Of a stretch of 64,000 nucleotides of DNA, positions 1-8,204 are shown piece by piece. The notes below the pieces were generated by a model. It searched no databases. It saw only the letters and a list, made by a program, of their open reading frames with translations, and was not told the DNA's origin. Position 1 is the stretch's first letter. Every line of letters begins with the position of its first letter. The stretch is from CALBPI01 sp039821645. GTDB taxonomy: Bacteria > Pseudomonadota > Gammaproteobacteria > Steroidobacterales > Woeseiaceae. The stretch spans positions 1 to 64,000 of the forward strand of contig JBCBNU010000001.1 in NCBI GenBank assembly GCA_039821645.1. The letters are read 5' to 3'. Both the position numbers and the translations under genes were made by a program.

Positions 1-1428
1 CCCGTCGCCCAATCCCACGCGCGGTTGGTAGCGCAGAGTGAGCTCCCTACGCAGCAACGCATGACGAATACCGACTTCGAGTTCGGCATTGTCCGCGGTC
101 GCGCCATGTCCTGACTGGGCAAAAAACTGGAGCCGGGCACCGCCCTGGCGTTTCGCCTGGCCCAACGCGAGGCCGGCGGCGTGGATCAGCGATGCTTCGT
201 CTTCCCCAGCTTCGGGGTACAGCGCGATCCCGACGGAGGCGCCGATGTAGATTTCGTTACCGTCGCACTCGAAGCGCTCGGCCAGGCCGCGCACAACTTT
301 CTGCGCCACTGCCGCCGCATCACGCGGGCTCGCGAGATTCTCGACCGTGACCATGAACCGATCACCGCCCCAACGCGCGAGCAGATCACCCTGTCGCAGT
401 AGCGTTTGCAAACGCTCGACAACCGCGTCGAGCAGACGATCGCCCGTATCGTGTCCGAGCGACTCGTTGACCGCGGCAAAGCGATCAAGATCGACGCACA
501 ACACCCCTAACGTGCGTTGACTGCGCCGCGCTCGCGAGAGCGCCTGCTGTAGCTGTTCTTTATATAGGTGTCGGTTCGCAACGCCGGTCACGGGGTCGAA
601 CAACGCCAGATGCGCTTGCTCGCGAGAACGCTGGAACTGATCGGTGATATCGCGGAACAGGAGCATGCCGCCGAGCAATCGATCGCCGCCGTCGTACAGT
701 CCGTGACCACTCACCGACAACACAAGCGTGTTGCCGTCGGGATCGTCGTGCTGGAATACCTGCTCGGTGAACCGATCTCCGCGTGCCGCCCGTGCGACGG
801 GTCGCTCTTCCGGCGTCAGCTCGGCGTTCGTGTTGGCATCCCAGGCGCAGAATGTCTTGCCCCAGGCGAGCACCGGTTGTGCATCCCGGGACAGCCCAAG
901 CAGGGCGCGCGCGGTCGCGTTCGATCGCAAAATGCGTCCCTCGCGATCGCATAGCAGTGCACCGTCTGGCAGGCCTTCCACCAGCATGGCGAGCAACTCG
1001 CTGCGCCCGTTCACTGTGCTGGTGAAGTCGAAGTGCTGCTTGGTTTGGTCAAGTGCCCGCTGCATGTCGATGCCATCGAGCACGCCGTCGGCGATGAGGT
1101 AGTGCTGTGCGCCATGCAGCACGGCTCTGAGCCCGCGTTGTTCGCGCTCGGCGCTGGTCAGCGCCAGAGTGGGATAGCCATCCAGCACCTGCATCAGTTC
1201 TGCAGTGCGGTATCGCTCAGCGGAGGTGTTGGTAATGCCGACATCGACGAGGACGAGATCCGGTTGCCAGGCGGCGAGGTGTTGAGGGAGTAACTCGGGG
1301 TCGGTCAGCTCGGCCACCGTCTCGACGTTGTCGAGGCCGCTGATGGCACGCAACGCTGTTCGCGCCGGTACCGAAGTCTCTCCGATGTAGAGCAATCGAA
1401 GGCGTTGGTCAGATTGCGGTTCGATCAT
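1..1428 (-). CDS. Receiver-PAS-GGDEF-EAL signalling protein (C-terminus off the left edge)
   Basis: An open frame of 476 codons runs without a stop from an ATG at 1428 to base 1. The order is a CheY-like receiver (residues about 8-130, with LVLVDVG holding the phospho-acceptor Asp), a PAS domain (about 150-270, ending LLFRDITD), a GGDEF domain (about 280-435, starting LFDPVTGVANR), and the start of an EAL domain (LTLRYQPRV) cut by the edge. Proteins of this build turn over cyclic-di-GMP in response to phosphorylation and a PAS signal. The signature loop reads RWGGDRF (bases 355-369): the catalytic Glu of GGDEF is Arg, so cyclase activity is doubtful. The missing EAL domain is then the likely catalytic part, as a phosphodiesterase. 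Divergent from the sigma-factor operon at 1630. Domain calls are firm; net activity is inferred. Confidence 0.88.
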   Translation of the reverse strand, partial: MIEPQSDQRLRLLYIGETSVPARTALRAISGLDNVETVAELTDPELLPQHLAAWQPDLVLVDVGITNTSAERYRTAELMQVLDGYPTLALTSAEREQRGLRAVLHGAQHYLIADGVLDGIDMQRALDQTKQHFDFTSTVNGRSELLAMLVEGLPDGALLCDREGRILRSNATARALLGLSRDAQPVLAWGKTFCAWDANTNAELTPEERPVARAARGDRFTEQVFQHDDPDGNTLVLSVSGHGLYDGGDRLLGGMLLFRDITDQFQRSREQAHLALFDPVTGVANRHLYKEQLQQALSRARRSQRTLGVLCVDLDRFAAVNESLGHDTGDRLLDAVVERLQTLLRQGDLLARWGGDRFMVTVENLASPRDAAAVAQKVVRGLAERFECDGNEIYIGASVGIALYPEAGEDEASLIHAAGLALGQAKRQGGARLQFFAQSGHGATADNAELEVGIRHALLRRELTLRYQPRVGLGDG

Positions 1429-1629
1429 GACCGCGACATGCCATGTAGGCGCATGCTGTTCGGTGTCCCCTGCAGGTTTGCAGGATCATAACAGAACACT
1501 ACATAAAGTGAGGAACCCGACATTTGTCGCCTCGGACTAAACGCTTTCGCCAGGACCCGCGTCTTAGTTCCGAATGCAGGCCAATGCACACCGCGAAAGG
1601 GCCGCAAGTGATGGATCAGAGGATAGGAT

Positions 1630-2187
1630 ATGCTGCTGTCAATGAGCGCAGAAGCAACAGCGAAGAGCGGCAGCGCTGCGGTTGATCCGGCAGATTTGGT
1701 GGCGAGAGCCGCCGCCGGCGACCGAAAAGCCTACGAAGTCCTCTATCACCGGCATTGCGGTCAGATTTATGCGCTGTGTCTGCGGATGACGGCCAACTCG
1801 GCGGAAGCCGAAGACGCTACCCAGGATGCGTTCATCCAGGCGTGGCGAAAGCTCGAAGCCTTTCGAGGCGACAGCGCTTTCTCAAGTTGGCTGCACCGGA
1901 TCGCGGTGAACGTAGTGCTGACCCGGATGCGCAAGTCAAAGCGCGAGAGTGAGAAGCTCAAGCTGGTGACGAACGAGGACGAGGGCGTAACGACCGATCA
2001 GCACGATATGCCCGATCTGGAGCGTGCGATCGCAGAGCTTCCGGAACGCGCAAGACAGGTTTTTGTATTGGCCGGGGTGTACGGATACACCCACGAGCAG
2101 GTTGCCGAGACGCTGGATGTGGCGGTCGGTACCTGCAAGGCCCATTTGCACAGGGCGCGCCAGCTTCTGGCGGCGCAGCTCGGTTAA
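1630..2187 (+). CDS. ECF-family RNA polymerase sigma factor (RpoE-like)
   Basis: A 185-residue sigma-70 family protein. Region 2 lies at about residues 35-105 (ALCLRMTANSAEAEDATQDA, then FSSWLHRIAVNVVL). Region 4 is at about 130-183 (LPERARQVFVLAGVYGYTHE, then a helix-turn-helix ending CKAHLHRAR). ECF sigma factors redirect RNA polymerase to envelope or oxidative stress promoters and are held inactive by a membrane anti-sigma factor, which here is the next gene, 13 bp downstream. An AGAGGA ribosome-binding site at 1618-1623 stands 6 nt before the ATG. A second ATG five codons in is a possible alternative start. The identity of its regulon cannot be read from the sequence. Confidence 0.93.
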   Translation: MLLSMSAEATAKSGSAAVDPADLVARAAAGDRKAYEVLYHRHCGQIYALCLRMTANSAEAEDATQDAFIQAWRKLEAFRGDSAFSSWLHRIAVNVVLTRMRKSKRESEKLKLVTNEDEGVTTDQHDMPDLERAIAELPERARQVFVLAGVYGYTHEQVAETLDVAVGTCKAHLHRARQLLAAQLG

Positions 2188-2200
2188 AAAGAGACGGATC

Positions 2201-2746
2201 ATGAGCGAAGAGCAATTCGACAAACTGGACGCGGCCATCGCTGGACTCGATCGGGACATCAAGCCCGAGCGCGACCTGTGGCGCGCGATCGAAGCACAGA
2301 TCAAGCCGCAGGAGTCATTCTGGCAATGGCGGGTCGCCGCGAGTGTGTTTGCCACCTCGCTGCTGATCGGCCTGCTGTTGTTCCCCGAGGGTGAGAACAC
2401 GCCGCCGATGGCCAATGCGACGATCGACTTCAGCTTGCCGGAGCAGGACATACAAACGGCGCGCTACTCGGGACTCGATGCTGAGTTCATGCAGGTGCGT
2501 GAGGATTCGCTGGACATGTTGGCAGATCGCTTAAGCGAGCTGTCGCCCGCGACCCAAGGTGTGATTCTCGGCAACCTGAACATCATCCGCGAGTCGATCG
2601 ATGAAATTAACCGGGCAATCGAAGCTGAGCCCGACAATCTTGAATTGCAGCAGTTACTGCAGATTGCGTACCGCCAGGAAATGGCGATTGTATCGACGGT
2701 CACCGAAAGCGCGATGACCGTGGATGAACTGAGGACCGGAATATGA
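2201..2746 (+). CDS. Single-pass membrane anti-sigma factor
   Basis: A 181-residue protein with a charged cytoplasmic N-terminus (residues 1-45, including IKPERDLWRAIEAQI, a pattern common in anti-sigma factors), one transmembrane helix at about 46-62 (VAASVFATSLLIGLLLF) and a periplasmic, helix-rich C-terminus. There is no zinc-binding HxxxCxxC motif, so it is not a ZAS-type protein. It should bind the ECF sigma factor encoded just upstream and release it on a periplasmic signal. The start at 2201 is chosen because the same frame stays open upstream only inside the sigma gene. Its stop overlaps the next start (ATGA, 2743-2746), so the two are translationally coupled. Confidence 0.8.
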   Translation: MSEEQFDKLDAAIAGLDRDIKPERDLWRAIEAQIKPQESFWQWRVAASVFATSLLIGLLLFPEGENTPPMANATIDFSLPEQDIQTARYSGLDAEFMQVREDSLDMLADRLSELSPATQGVILGNLNIIRESIDEINRAIEAEPDNLELQQLLQIAYRQEMAIVSTVTESAMTVDELRTGI

Positions 2747-3636
2747 ACCGCATCATCATTGGCTGTGTGATCGCAGCCTTGCCGGCACTGGCAACCGCCG
2801 GCGAGAAGATCAAGCGTACGCTTGAGGTTGGCAGTGCGCCCGAAGTGCACGTCATCAACGCTCGCGGCGACATCGATGTCAGAGGCGAAGGTTCGGGCGA
2901 AGTCCGAGTCGACGCGAAACTCGTGGATGCGGTGGAGCGACTCGACATCAAAGAGAAGGGCGATGTGATCTACATCGAGGTCGTCTACAAGAAAAAGAAA
3001 CGGAATTCCGGCTGGAACAGCGGTGGGACGACGCTCTATGTGCAAGTGCCGACCGATACGACGCTGCACGCAAAAGGCGTGAGTTCCGATCTCGATATTC
3101 AGAACGTGCGCGGTCGTCTCTACCTGACCACTGTCAGCGGTGATATCGATACCGAGTCCTGGACCGACAAACTGAAAGTGTCGACCACCAGTGGCGATAT
3201 CGATGTCGTCGGGAATGATGTTGACGGCTATAACAGCCTCGAAACCGTCAGCGGTGACATCGACATGTCCGGGCTGCGCGGCGAGCTACGCGCCAGCACG
3301 GTCAGTGGTGGCATCGACGCATCGGACTGCATGTTCAACACGGTATCTGTGGGTAACACCTCCGGGGATATCGACCTGAGTGATTCGCTTTCCGCGAGTG
3401 CGGATGTGGACGCGGAATCGGTGAGTGGTGATATCAGTATGTCGATGCAGTCTGGCTGGGCCGGACGGGTCGACGTAAAAACGCTCAACGGCAGCATCGA
3501 TAACTGTTTTGGCCCCAAACCCCAGCGCGTTAGCCGCTACGGACCAGGTCGCACTCTGAACTTCGAGCACGGCGACGGCTCCGGCCGTATCCAAATCGAA
3601 ACGCTCAACGGCGACATCGATATCTGCACAGATTAA
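2743..3636 (+). CDS. Secreted DUF4097-type beta-repeat protein
   Basis: A 297-residue protein with a signal peptide (residues 1-20, ending ALATAGE), followed by a chain of short beta repeats in which SGDID or NGDID recurs about every 15-20 residues (for example VSGDIDTES, TSGDIDVVG, VSGDIDMSG). This is the DUF4097 pattern, a predicted right-handed beta-solenoid exported to the periplasm or cell surface. A basic patch KKKKR lies near residue 85. It is the third gene of the sigma/anti-sigma operon and overlaps the anti-sigma stop by 4 nt, which suggests that it is either the effector or part of the signal-sensing arm. The biochemical role of DUF4097 proteins is not known. Confidence 0.8.
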   Translation: MNRIIIGCVIAALPALATAGEKIKRTLEVGSAPEVHVINARGDIDVRGEGSGEVRVDAKLVDAVERLDIKEKGDVIYIEVVYKKKKRNSGWNSGGTTLYVQVPTDTTLHAKGVSSDLDIQNVRGRLYLTTVSGDIDTESWTDKLKVSTTSGDIDVVGNDVDGYNSLETVSGDIDMSGLRGELRASTVSGGIDASDCMFNTVSVGNTSGDIDLSDSLSASADVDAESVSGDISMSMQSGWAGRVDVKTLNGSIDNCFGPKPQRVSRYGPGRTLNFEHGDGSGRIQIETLNGDIDICTD

Positions 3637-3642
3637 ATTTGC

Positions 3643-3675
3643 GTTGCGCCCGGGGCTCCACGGGCGCGAACTTTT
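3643..3675 (+). terminator. Rho-independent terminator after the sigma operon
   Basis: GTTGCGCCCG (3643-3652) pairs with CGGGCGCGAAC (3661-3671), with a one-base bulge and an 8-nt loop, followed by TTTT. It lies 6 nt after the stop of the DUF4097 gene and before the AsmA gene. The T-tract is short, so strength is uncertain. Confidence 0.55.
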
Positions 3676-3699
3676 CCCGCCTTTGCTACCCTAACGGAT

Positions 3700-5817
3700 A
3701 TGCGCTCTATCCTTAAACTCATGCTGGTCGCTGTCGGGCTGCTCGCCACGATTTTGCTGCTTGCGGTCGGGGCTGTGTACTTCTTTTTCGACCCTAACGA
3801 GTTCCGCGATGAGCTCGCGCTTGAGCTCTCCGAGGCAACTGGTCGCGACGTCCGGTTCGAAGGGGATTTGTCTCTCAGCGTGTTCCCGCGGTTGGCAATC
3901 AGCACCGAGGATGTGTCGGTCGGCAACGCGCCTGCGTTTGGACCAGAGCCGATGTTGCGCTTCGACCGGGTATCGGCGGGCGTCGACCTGATGCCGCTGT
4001 TCAGCAACGAGGTGAATATCCAGACCGTCGAGATCATTGGCCTGACGGTGAACTTAGCCGTGCGTGGCGACGGATTAAATAACTGGTCGGACATTGTCGA
4101 CTCGCTGACGGACGATGAGAGCATCGATCTTGAGGAGTTCGACGTCGATGAGACCGAGTCTGGCGTAGACGTCGAAAATCCCACCGTCGAGATCGATACC
4201 GGTTCTGATGTGAAAGTGAACTTCGGTGGCGTGGTCATTCGCGATGCCGCCGTCACCTACGAAGATGGCAGCAGCGAAACGATCTATCGTCTCGAGGATC
4301 TCGACCTGACTCTACGCGGCGATGATTTGTCGGAACCGCTCGATTTGAAAATGGCATTCGTTGCGAGTGCGGATCCCGGCGCCATGCGTTTGAACATGGA
4401 ACTTGAAACTACGGTGCAAAACACCGAGGACGTGCTGCACATCACGGGTCTCGTCCTGGAAGGCGCGCTCGCCAGCGCGGACTTGCCTGAGCCCGCGGAA
4501 TTCTCCGTAGATGCGCCGGCGATGACACTGGACTTCGCCAACAACACGCTGCTGGTAGAGACGACCAATTTCACGGTTGCTGATGTCAAAGGTGCGTTGA
4601 CCGTCTCTGGCAGTGGTCCCGCCGTGCCGCTGGATGTCTCCGGCAACCTGAGCGTCGACTCGTTCTCGCCGCGCGAGGTGCTGCCGAAGCTCGGCATCGA
4701 AGCGCCAGTCACGGCCGATGCCGACGCGCTACGCGCAGTCAGTTTTGATGCAGCGTTCACAACAACTTTTGAGATGGCAGTGTTGCGTGAGCTGCAGCTT
4801 AAGGTAGACGACACCACGCTGAACGGCGAGATTGCGGTTCAGAACTTCGCCAGCATGGCGCTGCGCTTTGACCTTGTGGGTGACCGCATGGTGCTGGATC
4901 GCTACCTGCCGCCGGCGGACGAGAGTGAGGTCGACGAGAGTACTGACGTGACCACCGCCGATGCGGCATTGCCGGTCGATATGATTCAGGGGCTCGATGC
5001 GGGCGGTAGCTTCCGCTTTGGTCGTCTCGAGCTCGGCGGGCTGCCGTTCGAAGATCTCGATTTGCAGTTGCAGGTGAAAGACAGTCGCGCGCGGCTCTCG
5101 CCAATGCGTGCACGAGTGCTCGAGGGCACTTATGAAGGCGATGTGCGAATCGACGCTAGCGGCGATGTACCGCGTCTGTCGCTGAATGAACGCGTTGAAA
5201 ATCTGAACCTCGGCACGTTAGCTAGCGTACTGTTCGAGCGCGACAACGTCGAAGGCCGGTTGGACGGTAAGTTCGAGCTGGCGGGTCGCGGCGTGATGCT
5301 GTCCGAGTTGCGATCTTCGTTGAACGGCAATGTCGCGATGACCCTCTCTGATGGTGCACTGGTCGGCACGGATCTCTGGTATGAAATCCGTCGTGCTCGC
5401 GCGACGTTCGAGCGTGAGACCCCGCCGCCCGCGCCGACCGATCCGCGTACCGAGTTCTCAACACTGCGGGGCACCGCTGTGGTGAGCGATGGTGTGGCCA
5501 AGAACGATGACTTTTTTGCGGAGCTGCCGTTTTTGCAGATGAATGGGGCTGGCATGGTGAACCTCGCCGAGGGGACCGTCGACTATGACCTCGATGCGCG
5601 TGTGCTGGAGCGCCCCGAATTTCTGAGTGGCGCGACGCCCGAGGAGCTCGATGCATACACCGAAGCGGTGATTCCGCTGGAAATCACGGGCGAGCTCGCA
5701 GACCCTGCGATTCGCCCGGATATCGAACGTTTGGCGCGCAACGCGGTGAAAGAGAAAGTCGACGAGGAAGTCGACCGCCTGAAAGATCGCCTGCTCGACC
5801 GATTGAGACGGAATTAG
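3700..5817 (+). CDS. AsmA family protein
   Basis: A 705-residue inner-membrane-anchored periplasmic protein. An N-terminal transmembrane helix (about residues 5-27) is followed by the AsmA opening block, DPNEFRDELALELSEATGRD, then FEGDLSLSVFPRLAISTEDV, which is diagnostic. The C-terminal AsmA block is at about 520-650 (SLNGNVAMTLSDGALVGTDL, then the closing beta strands). AsmA proteins belong to the bridge-like lipid-transfer group and affect outer-membrane lipid homeostasis. The acidic stretch at about 130-165 is an insertion typical of salt-tolerant or marine relatives. It is separated from the sigma operon by a probable terminator and followed 14 nt later by a START-like gene on the same strand. 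Confidence 0.9.
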   Translation: MRSILKLMLVAVGLLATILLLAVGAVYFFFDPNEFRDELALELSEATGRDVRFEGDLSLSVFPRLAISTEDVSVGNAPAFGPEPMLRFDRVSAGVDLMPLFSNEVNIQTVEIIGLTVNLAVRGDGLNNWSDIVDSLTDDESIDLEEFDVDETESGVDVENPTVEIDTGSDVKVNFGGVVIRDAAVTYEDGSSETIYRLEDLDLTLRGDDLSEPLDLKMAFVASADPGAMRLNMELETTVQNTEDVLHITGLVLEGALASADLPEPAEFSVDAPAMTLDFANNTLLVETTNFTVADVKGALTVSGSGPAVPLDVSGNLSVDSFSPREVLPKLGIEAPVTADADALRAVSFDAAFTTTFEMAVLRELQLKVDDTTLNGEIAVQNFASMALRFDLVGDRMVLDRYLPPADESEVDESTDVTTADAALPVDMIQGLDAGGSFRFGRLELGGLPFEDLDLQLQVKDSRARLSPMRARVLEGTYEGDVRIDASGDVPRLSLNERVENLNLGTLASVLFERDNVEGRLDGKFELAGRGVMLSELRSSLNGNVAMTLSDGALVGTDLWYEIRRARATFERETPPPAPTDPRTEFSTLRGTAVVSDGVAKNDDFFAELPFLQMNGAGMVNLAEGTVDYDLDARVLERPEFLSGATPEELDAYTEAVIPLEITGELADPAIRPDIERLARNAVKEKVDEEVDRLKDRLLDRLRRN

Positions 5818-5831
5818 GGCACGGGACGGCG

Positions 5832-6470
5832 ATGCGCGGATTGCTGTTCTCGCTTGCGCTACTCGCCGCAGGGGTGAACGCGGCCGAGCTGAAGTCGGTC
5901 GAGGTTACGCACGAGAAGGGCGTGTACCACATGACCTCAGTGACGGTGCTGGAAGCGCCGCTAGCCGGCGTGTTCGATGTGCTGACCGACTATGACGATT
6001 TTGAACGCATCTCAAGCGTTTATGACGATGCTCACTTTCTCCCGCGCCTCGGCGATGATCCGGTGCGCGTGTATACGCGAGTCAAAGGTTGCGTCTGGTT
6101 CTATTGCCAGACACTTGAGCGGGTGGAGGTGTTGACCAACCAGGGGCTCACCTGCCTGCGTACCGAAGCGATACCGAACGAATCCGACTTCAAAAGCAGC
6201 GTGTCGACATGGAGTCTGCGCGAGGTCGAGGGCGGCACCGAGGTGACCTATTCGATTCTGATGGAGCCGGATTTTTTCGTACCACCCCTGATCGGGCCGT
6301 ATGTGCTGAAGCGTCGGCTGCGAAGCGGCGGGACAGATGCCATCGCGCGCATGGAACAATTTGCGAATGCATCGGATCGAATGTCAAAAGACTTCGCCGC
6401 TCGCGGCCTTACCATGAGTGAAGAAAAGCCGCAGCCGTGCGCTGAGTGGTTCGCATCGAGCACATCGTGA
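5832..6470 (+). CDS. Exported START/SRPBCC-fold protein
   Basis: A 212-residue protein with a short signal peptide (MRGLLFSLALLAAGVNA) and a polyketide cyclase/SRPBCC-like ligand-binding fold: VTVLEAPLAGVFDVLTDYDD at about residues 38-58 is the usual opening of coenzyme Q-binding/START-type domains. Such proteins hold a hydrophobic ligand in a deep pocket; with export predicted, a periplasmic lipid-binding role near AsmA is plausible but inferred. A CVWFYC motif at about residues 87-92 could form a disulfide. Its stop overlaps the likely GTG start of mutY (GTGA), so the two are coupled. Confidence 0.72.
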   Translation: MRGLLFSLALLAAGVNAAELKSVEVTHEKGVYHMTSVTVLEAPLAGVFDVLTDYDDFERISSVYDDAHFLPRLGDDPVRVYTRVKGCVWFYCQTLERVEVLTNQGLTCLRTEAIPNESDFKSSVSTWSLREVEGGTEVTYSILMEPDFFVPPLIGPYVLKRRLRSGGTDAIARMEQFANASDRMSKDFAARGLTMSEEKPQPCAEWFASSTS

Positions 6471-7504
6471 CCCAGAGCTTTTCGGATAGCCTGCTCGAGT
6501 GGTACGACGTGCATGGGCGCAAGGATCTGCCGTGGCAACAACCGCGCACCCGCTATCGGGTGTGGGTGTCGGAGATCATGCTGCAGCAAACGCAGGTGAC
6601 GACGGTTATCGATTACTTCACACGATTCGTCGCGCGGTTTGAGAGCGTCGCCGATCTTGCTGATGCACCGATCGATGCGGTGCTCGCCCATTGGTCCGGG
6701 CTTGGCTATTACGCCCGTGCGCGGAATCTGCACAAAGCGGCGATCATCGCGCGGGATGAACACGGCGGTGAATTGCCTGATGATTTCGATGCGTTGATCG
6801 CGCTGCCGGGCATCGGTCGCTCGACCGCAGGCGCGATCCTCGCGCAGGCCGACAATCAGCGACATGCGATTCTGGATGGCAACGTGAAGCGCGTGCTTGC
6901 GCGTCATGAAGCGATCGGCGGTTGGCCCGGACAAACCAAAGTTGCCGATGCGCTGTGGGCGGTGTCGGAGCGCTACACGCCCGACACGCGGGTGGCCGAT
7001 TACACGCAAGCGGCAATGGATCTTGGCGCAACGTTGTGCAAGCGCAGCAAGCCGAACTGCGATGCTTGCCCGGTGGCTGGCACCTGCCAGGCGTTTGCGA
7101 CTGGAACCGTGTCTGAGTTCCCCGGACGCAAACCGAAAAAGGCAAAGCCGCAGCGGCATGTACACATGCTGGTGCAGCAACGTCCGGAAGACGGTGCGCT
7201 GTTGCTGCGGCAAAGACCCGCCGAAGGGATTTGGGGCGGCTTATGGTCGTTTCCGGAAATTGCGACCGAAGATCCGCTGCCGAGTGGCGTCGAGCGTCTG
7301 CCGCCACTTACTCATAAGTTCACGCATTTCGATTTGCACATCGAGCCATGGTTGTTGGGCCAGCGCAGCAACGCGGTGCAGGATGGTTCGGTTTTTCGGT
7401 GGTTTTTCACGAACGAATTGACCGAGGTTGGGGTGCCGCGACCTGTTGAGCGCATCGTCGAGTCGCTACAATCTACCCGACAGTTGTGGGAGACCGATGA
7501 ATGA
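6467..7504 (+). CDS. mutY: A/G-specific adenine DNA glycosylase MutY
   Basis: A 345-residue protein if the GTG at 6467 is used; a GTG at 6446 would add 7 residues. MutY removes adenine mispaired with 8-oxoguanine. Features in order: FSDSLLEWYDVHGRKDLPWQ at the N-terminus, a catalytic-Glu helix (VSEIMLQQTQV), a helix-hairpin-helix (LPGIGRSTAGAI), catalytic Asp in ILDGNVKRV, the [4Fe-4S] ligands C-x6-C-x2-C-x5-C (CKRSKPNCDACPVAGTC), and a C-terminal NUDIX-like 8-oxoG recognition domain (LLLRQRPAEGIWGGLWSFPE). All catalytic residues are present. The 6467 start gives a 4-nt GTGA overlap with the previous stop. The mutY stop overlaps the yggX start, the standard gammaproteobacterial pairing. Confidence 0.97.
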   Translation: MTQSFSDSLLEWYDVHGRKDLPWQQPRTRYRVWVSEIMLQQTQVTTVIDYFTRFVARFESVADLADAPIDAVLAHWSGLGYYARARNLHKAAIIARDEHGGELPDDFDALIALPGIGRSTAGAILAQADNQRHAILDGNVKRVLARHEAIGGWPGQTKVADALWAVSERYTPDTRVADYTQAAMDLGATLCKRSKPNCDACPVAGTCQAFATGTVSEFPGRKPKKAKPQRHVHMLVQQRPEDGALLLRQRPAEGIWGGLWSFPEIATEDPLPSGVERLPPLTHKFTHFDLHIEPWLLGQRSNAVQDGSVFRWFFTNELTEVGVPRPVERIVESLQSTRQLWETDE

Positions 7505-7779
7505 ACAAGACCGTGCAGTGTGTGAAGACCGGAGAGGAAGGCGAAGCACTCGATTGGCAGCCTTATCCCGGACCGCTCGGTGAGCGCATTCTCGCGAACG
7601 TATCCAAGGGCGGCTGGCAAATGTGGCTGGCTCACCAGACGATCCTCATCAACGAGTACCGACTGACACCGATTGAGCCCGAGGCCCGCAAGTTCCTCGA
7701 GGGCGAGATGGAAAAATTCTTTTTCGGCGATGGCTCCGAAGTGCCCGACGCGTTTGTCGTGAAGGATGACGAAAGCTAG
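7501..7779 (+). CDS. yggX: Iron-trafficking / oxidative damage protection protein YggX
   Basis: A 92-residue small cytoplasmic protein that overlaps mutY by ATGA. The sequence follows the YggX family throughout: VQCVKTGEEGEALDWQPYPG at the start with the conserved Cys, GWQMWLAHQTILINEYRL in the middle, and FLEGEMEKFFFG near the end. YggX binds or passes Fe(II) and protects Fe-S clusters from oxidation, which fits its pairing with the Fe-S enzyme MutY. Its last 4 nt overlap the stop of the convergent GtrA gene (7776-7779). Confidence 0.96.
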   Translation: MNKTVQCVKTGEEGEALDWQPYPGPLGERILANVSKGGWQMWLAHQTILINEYRLTPIEPEARKFLEGEMEKFFFGDGSEVPDAFVVKDDES

Positions 7780-8186
7780 TCAGATTTGTTCGGGTTGTTG
7801 AACACCACGAAGTGACTCGACAGGTAGTTGATCGTGGTGCCGATGACCGACGAGACAATGAGCGCGTAGGCCGGCGTCTGGTTGAACAGATCGAACTGCA
7901 GCACCAGCCACGTGTAAGCGCCGAAGGCCGTCAGAGCAGCAGCAATTTGCCCTGAGAGATATTTGGTGAGTTCACTCGTGCGTTTGTCCGAGCGGCGATG
8001 GGCGAATGTAAACTGCCGGTGCAGCGCCCACGTGACGAGAACGGCGAGCGGGAAGGTCAGCGACCGTGCGACCACCGGCCCGTAGCCCATCCAAAGCAAC
8101 CATTGCAGACCGACGAGGTCGACGGTGAACCCAATCAGTCCGACACCAAGAAATTTCGCAAGCGTGATTTGAAGTGACTTGCGCAA
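7776..8186 (-). CDS. GtrA family membrane protein
   Basis: A 136-residue protein with four predicted membrane helices and the GtrA signature: KFLGVGLIGFTVDLVGLQWL at the start, then PLAVLVTWALHRQFTF, with the second pair of helices near residues 70-125. GtrA proteins are thought to move undecaprenyl-linked sugars across the inner membrane during polysaccharide or O-antigen modification. Translation seems to start at TTG (8186-8184); no better start is visible. It lies 18 nt after egtD on the same strand and is probably co-transcribed, though no functional link with ergothioneine is known. Confidence 0.87.
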   Translation of the reverse strand: MRKSLQITLAKFLGVGLIGFTVDLVGLQWLLWMGYGPVVARSLTFPLAVLVTWALHRQFTFAHRRSDKRTSELTKYLSGQIAAALTAFGAYTWLVLQFDLFNQTPAYALIVSSVIGTTINYLSSHFVVFNNPNKSD

Positions 8187-8204
8187 TCTTCGGTGCCGGG
8201 GTTG

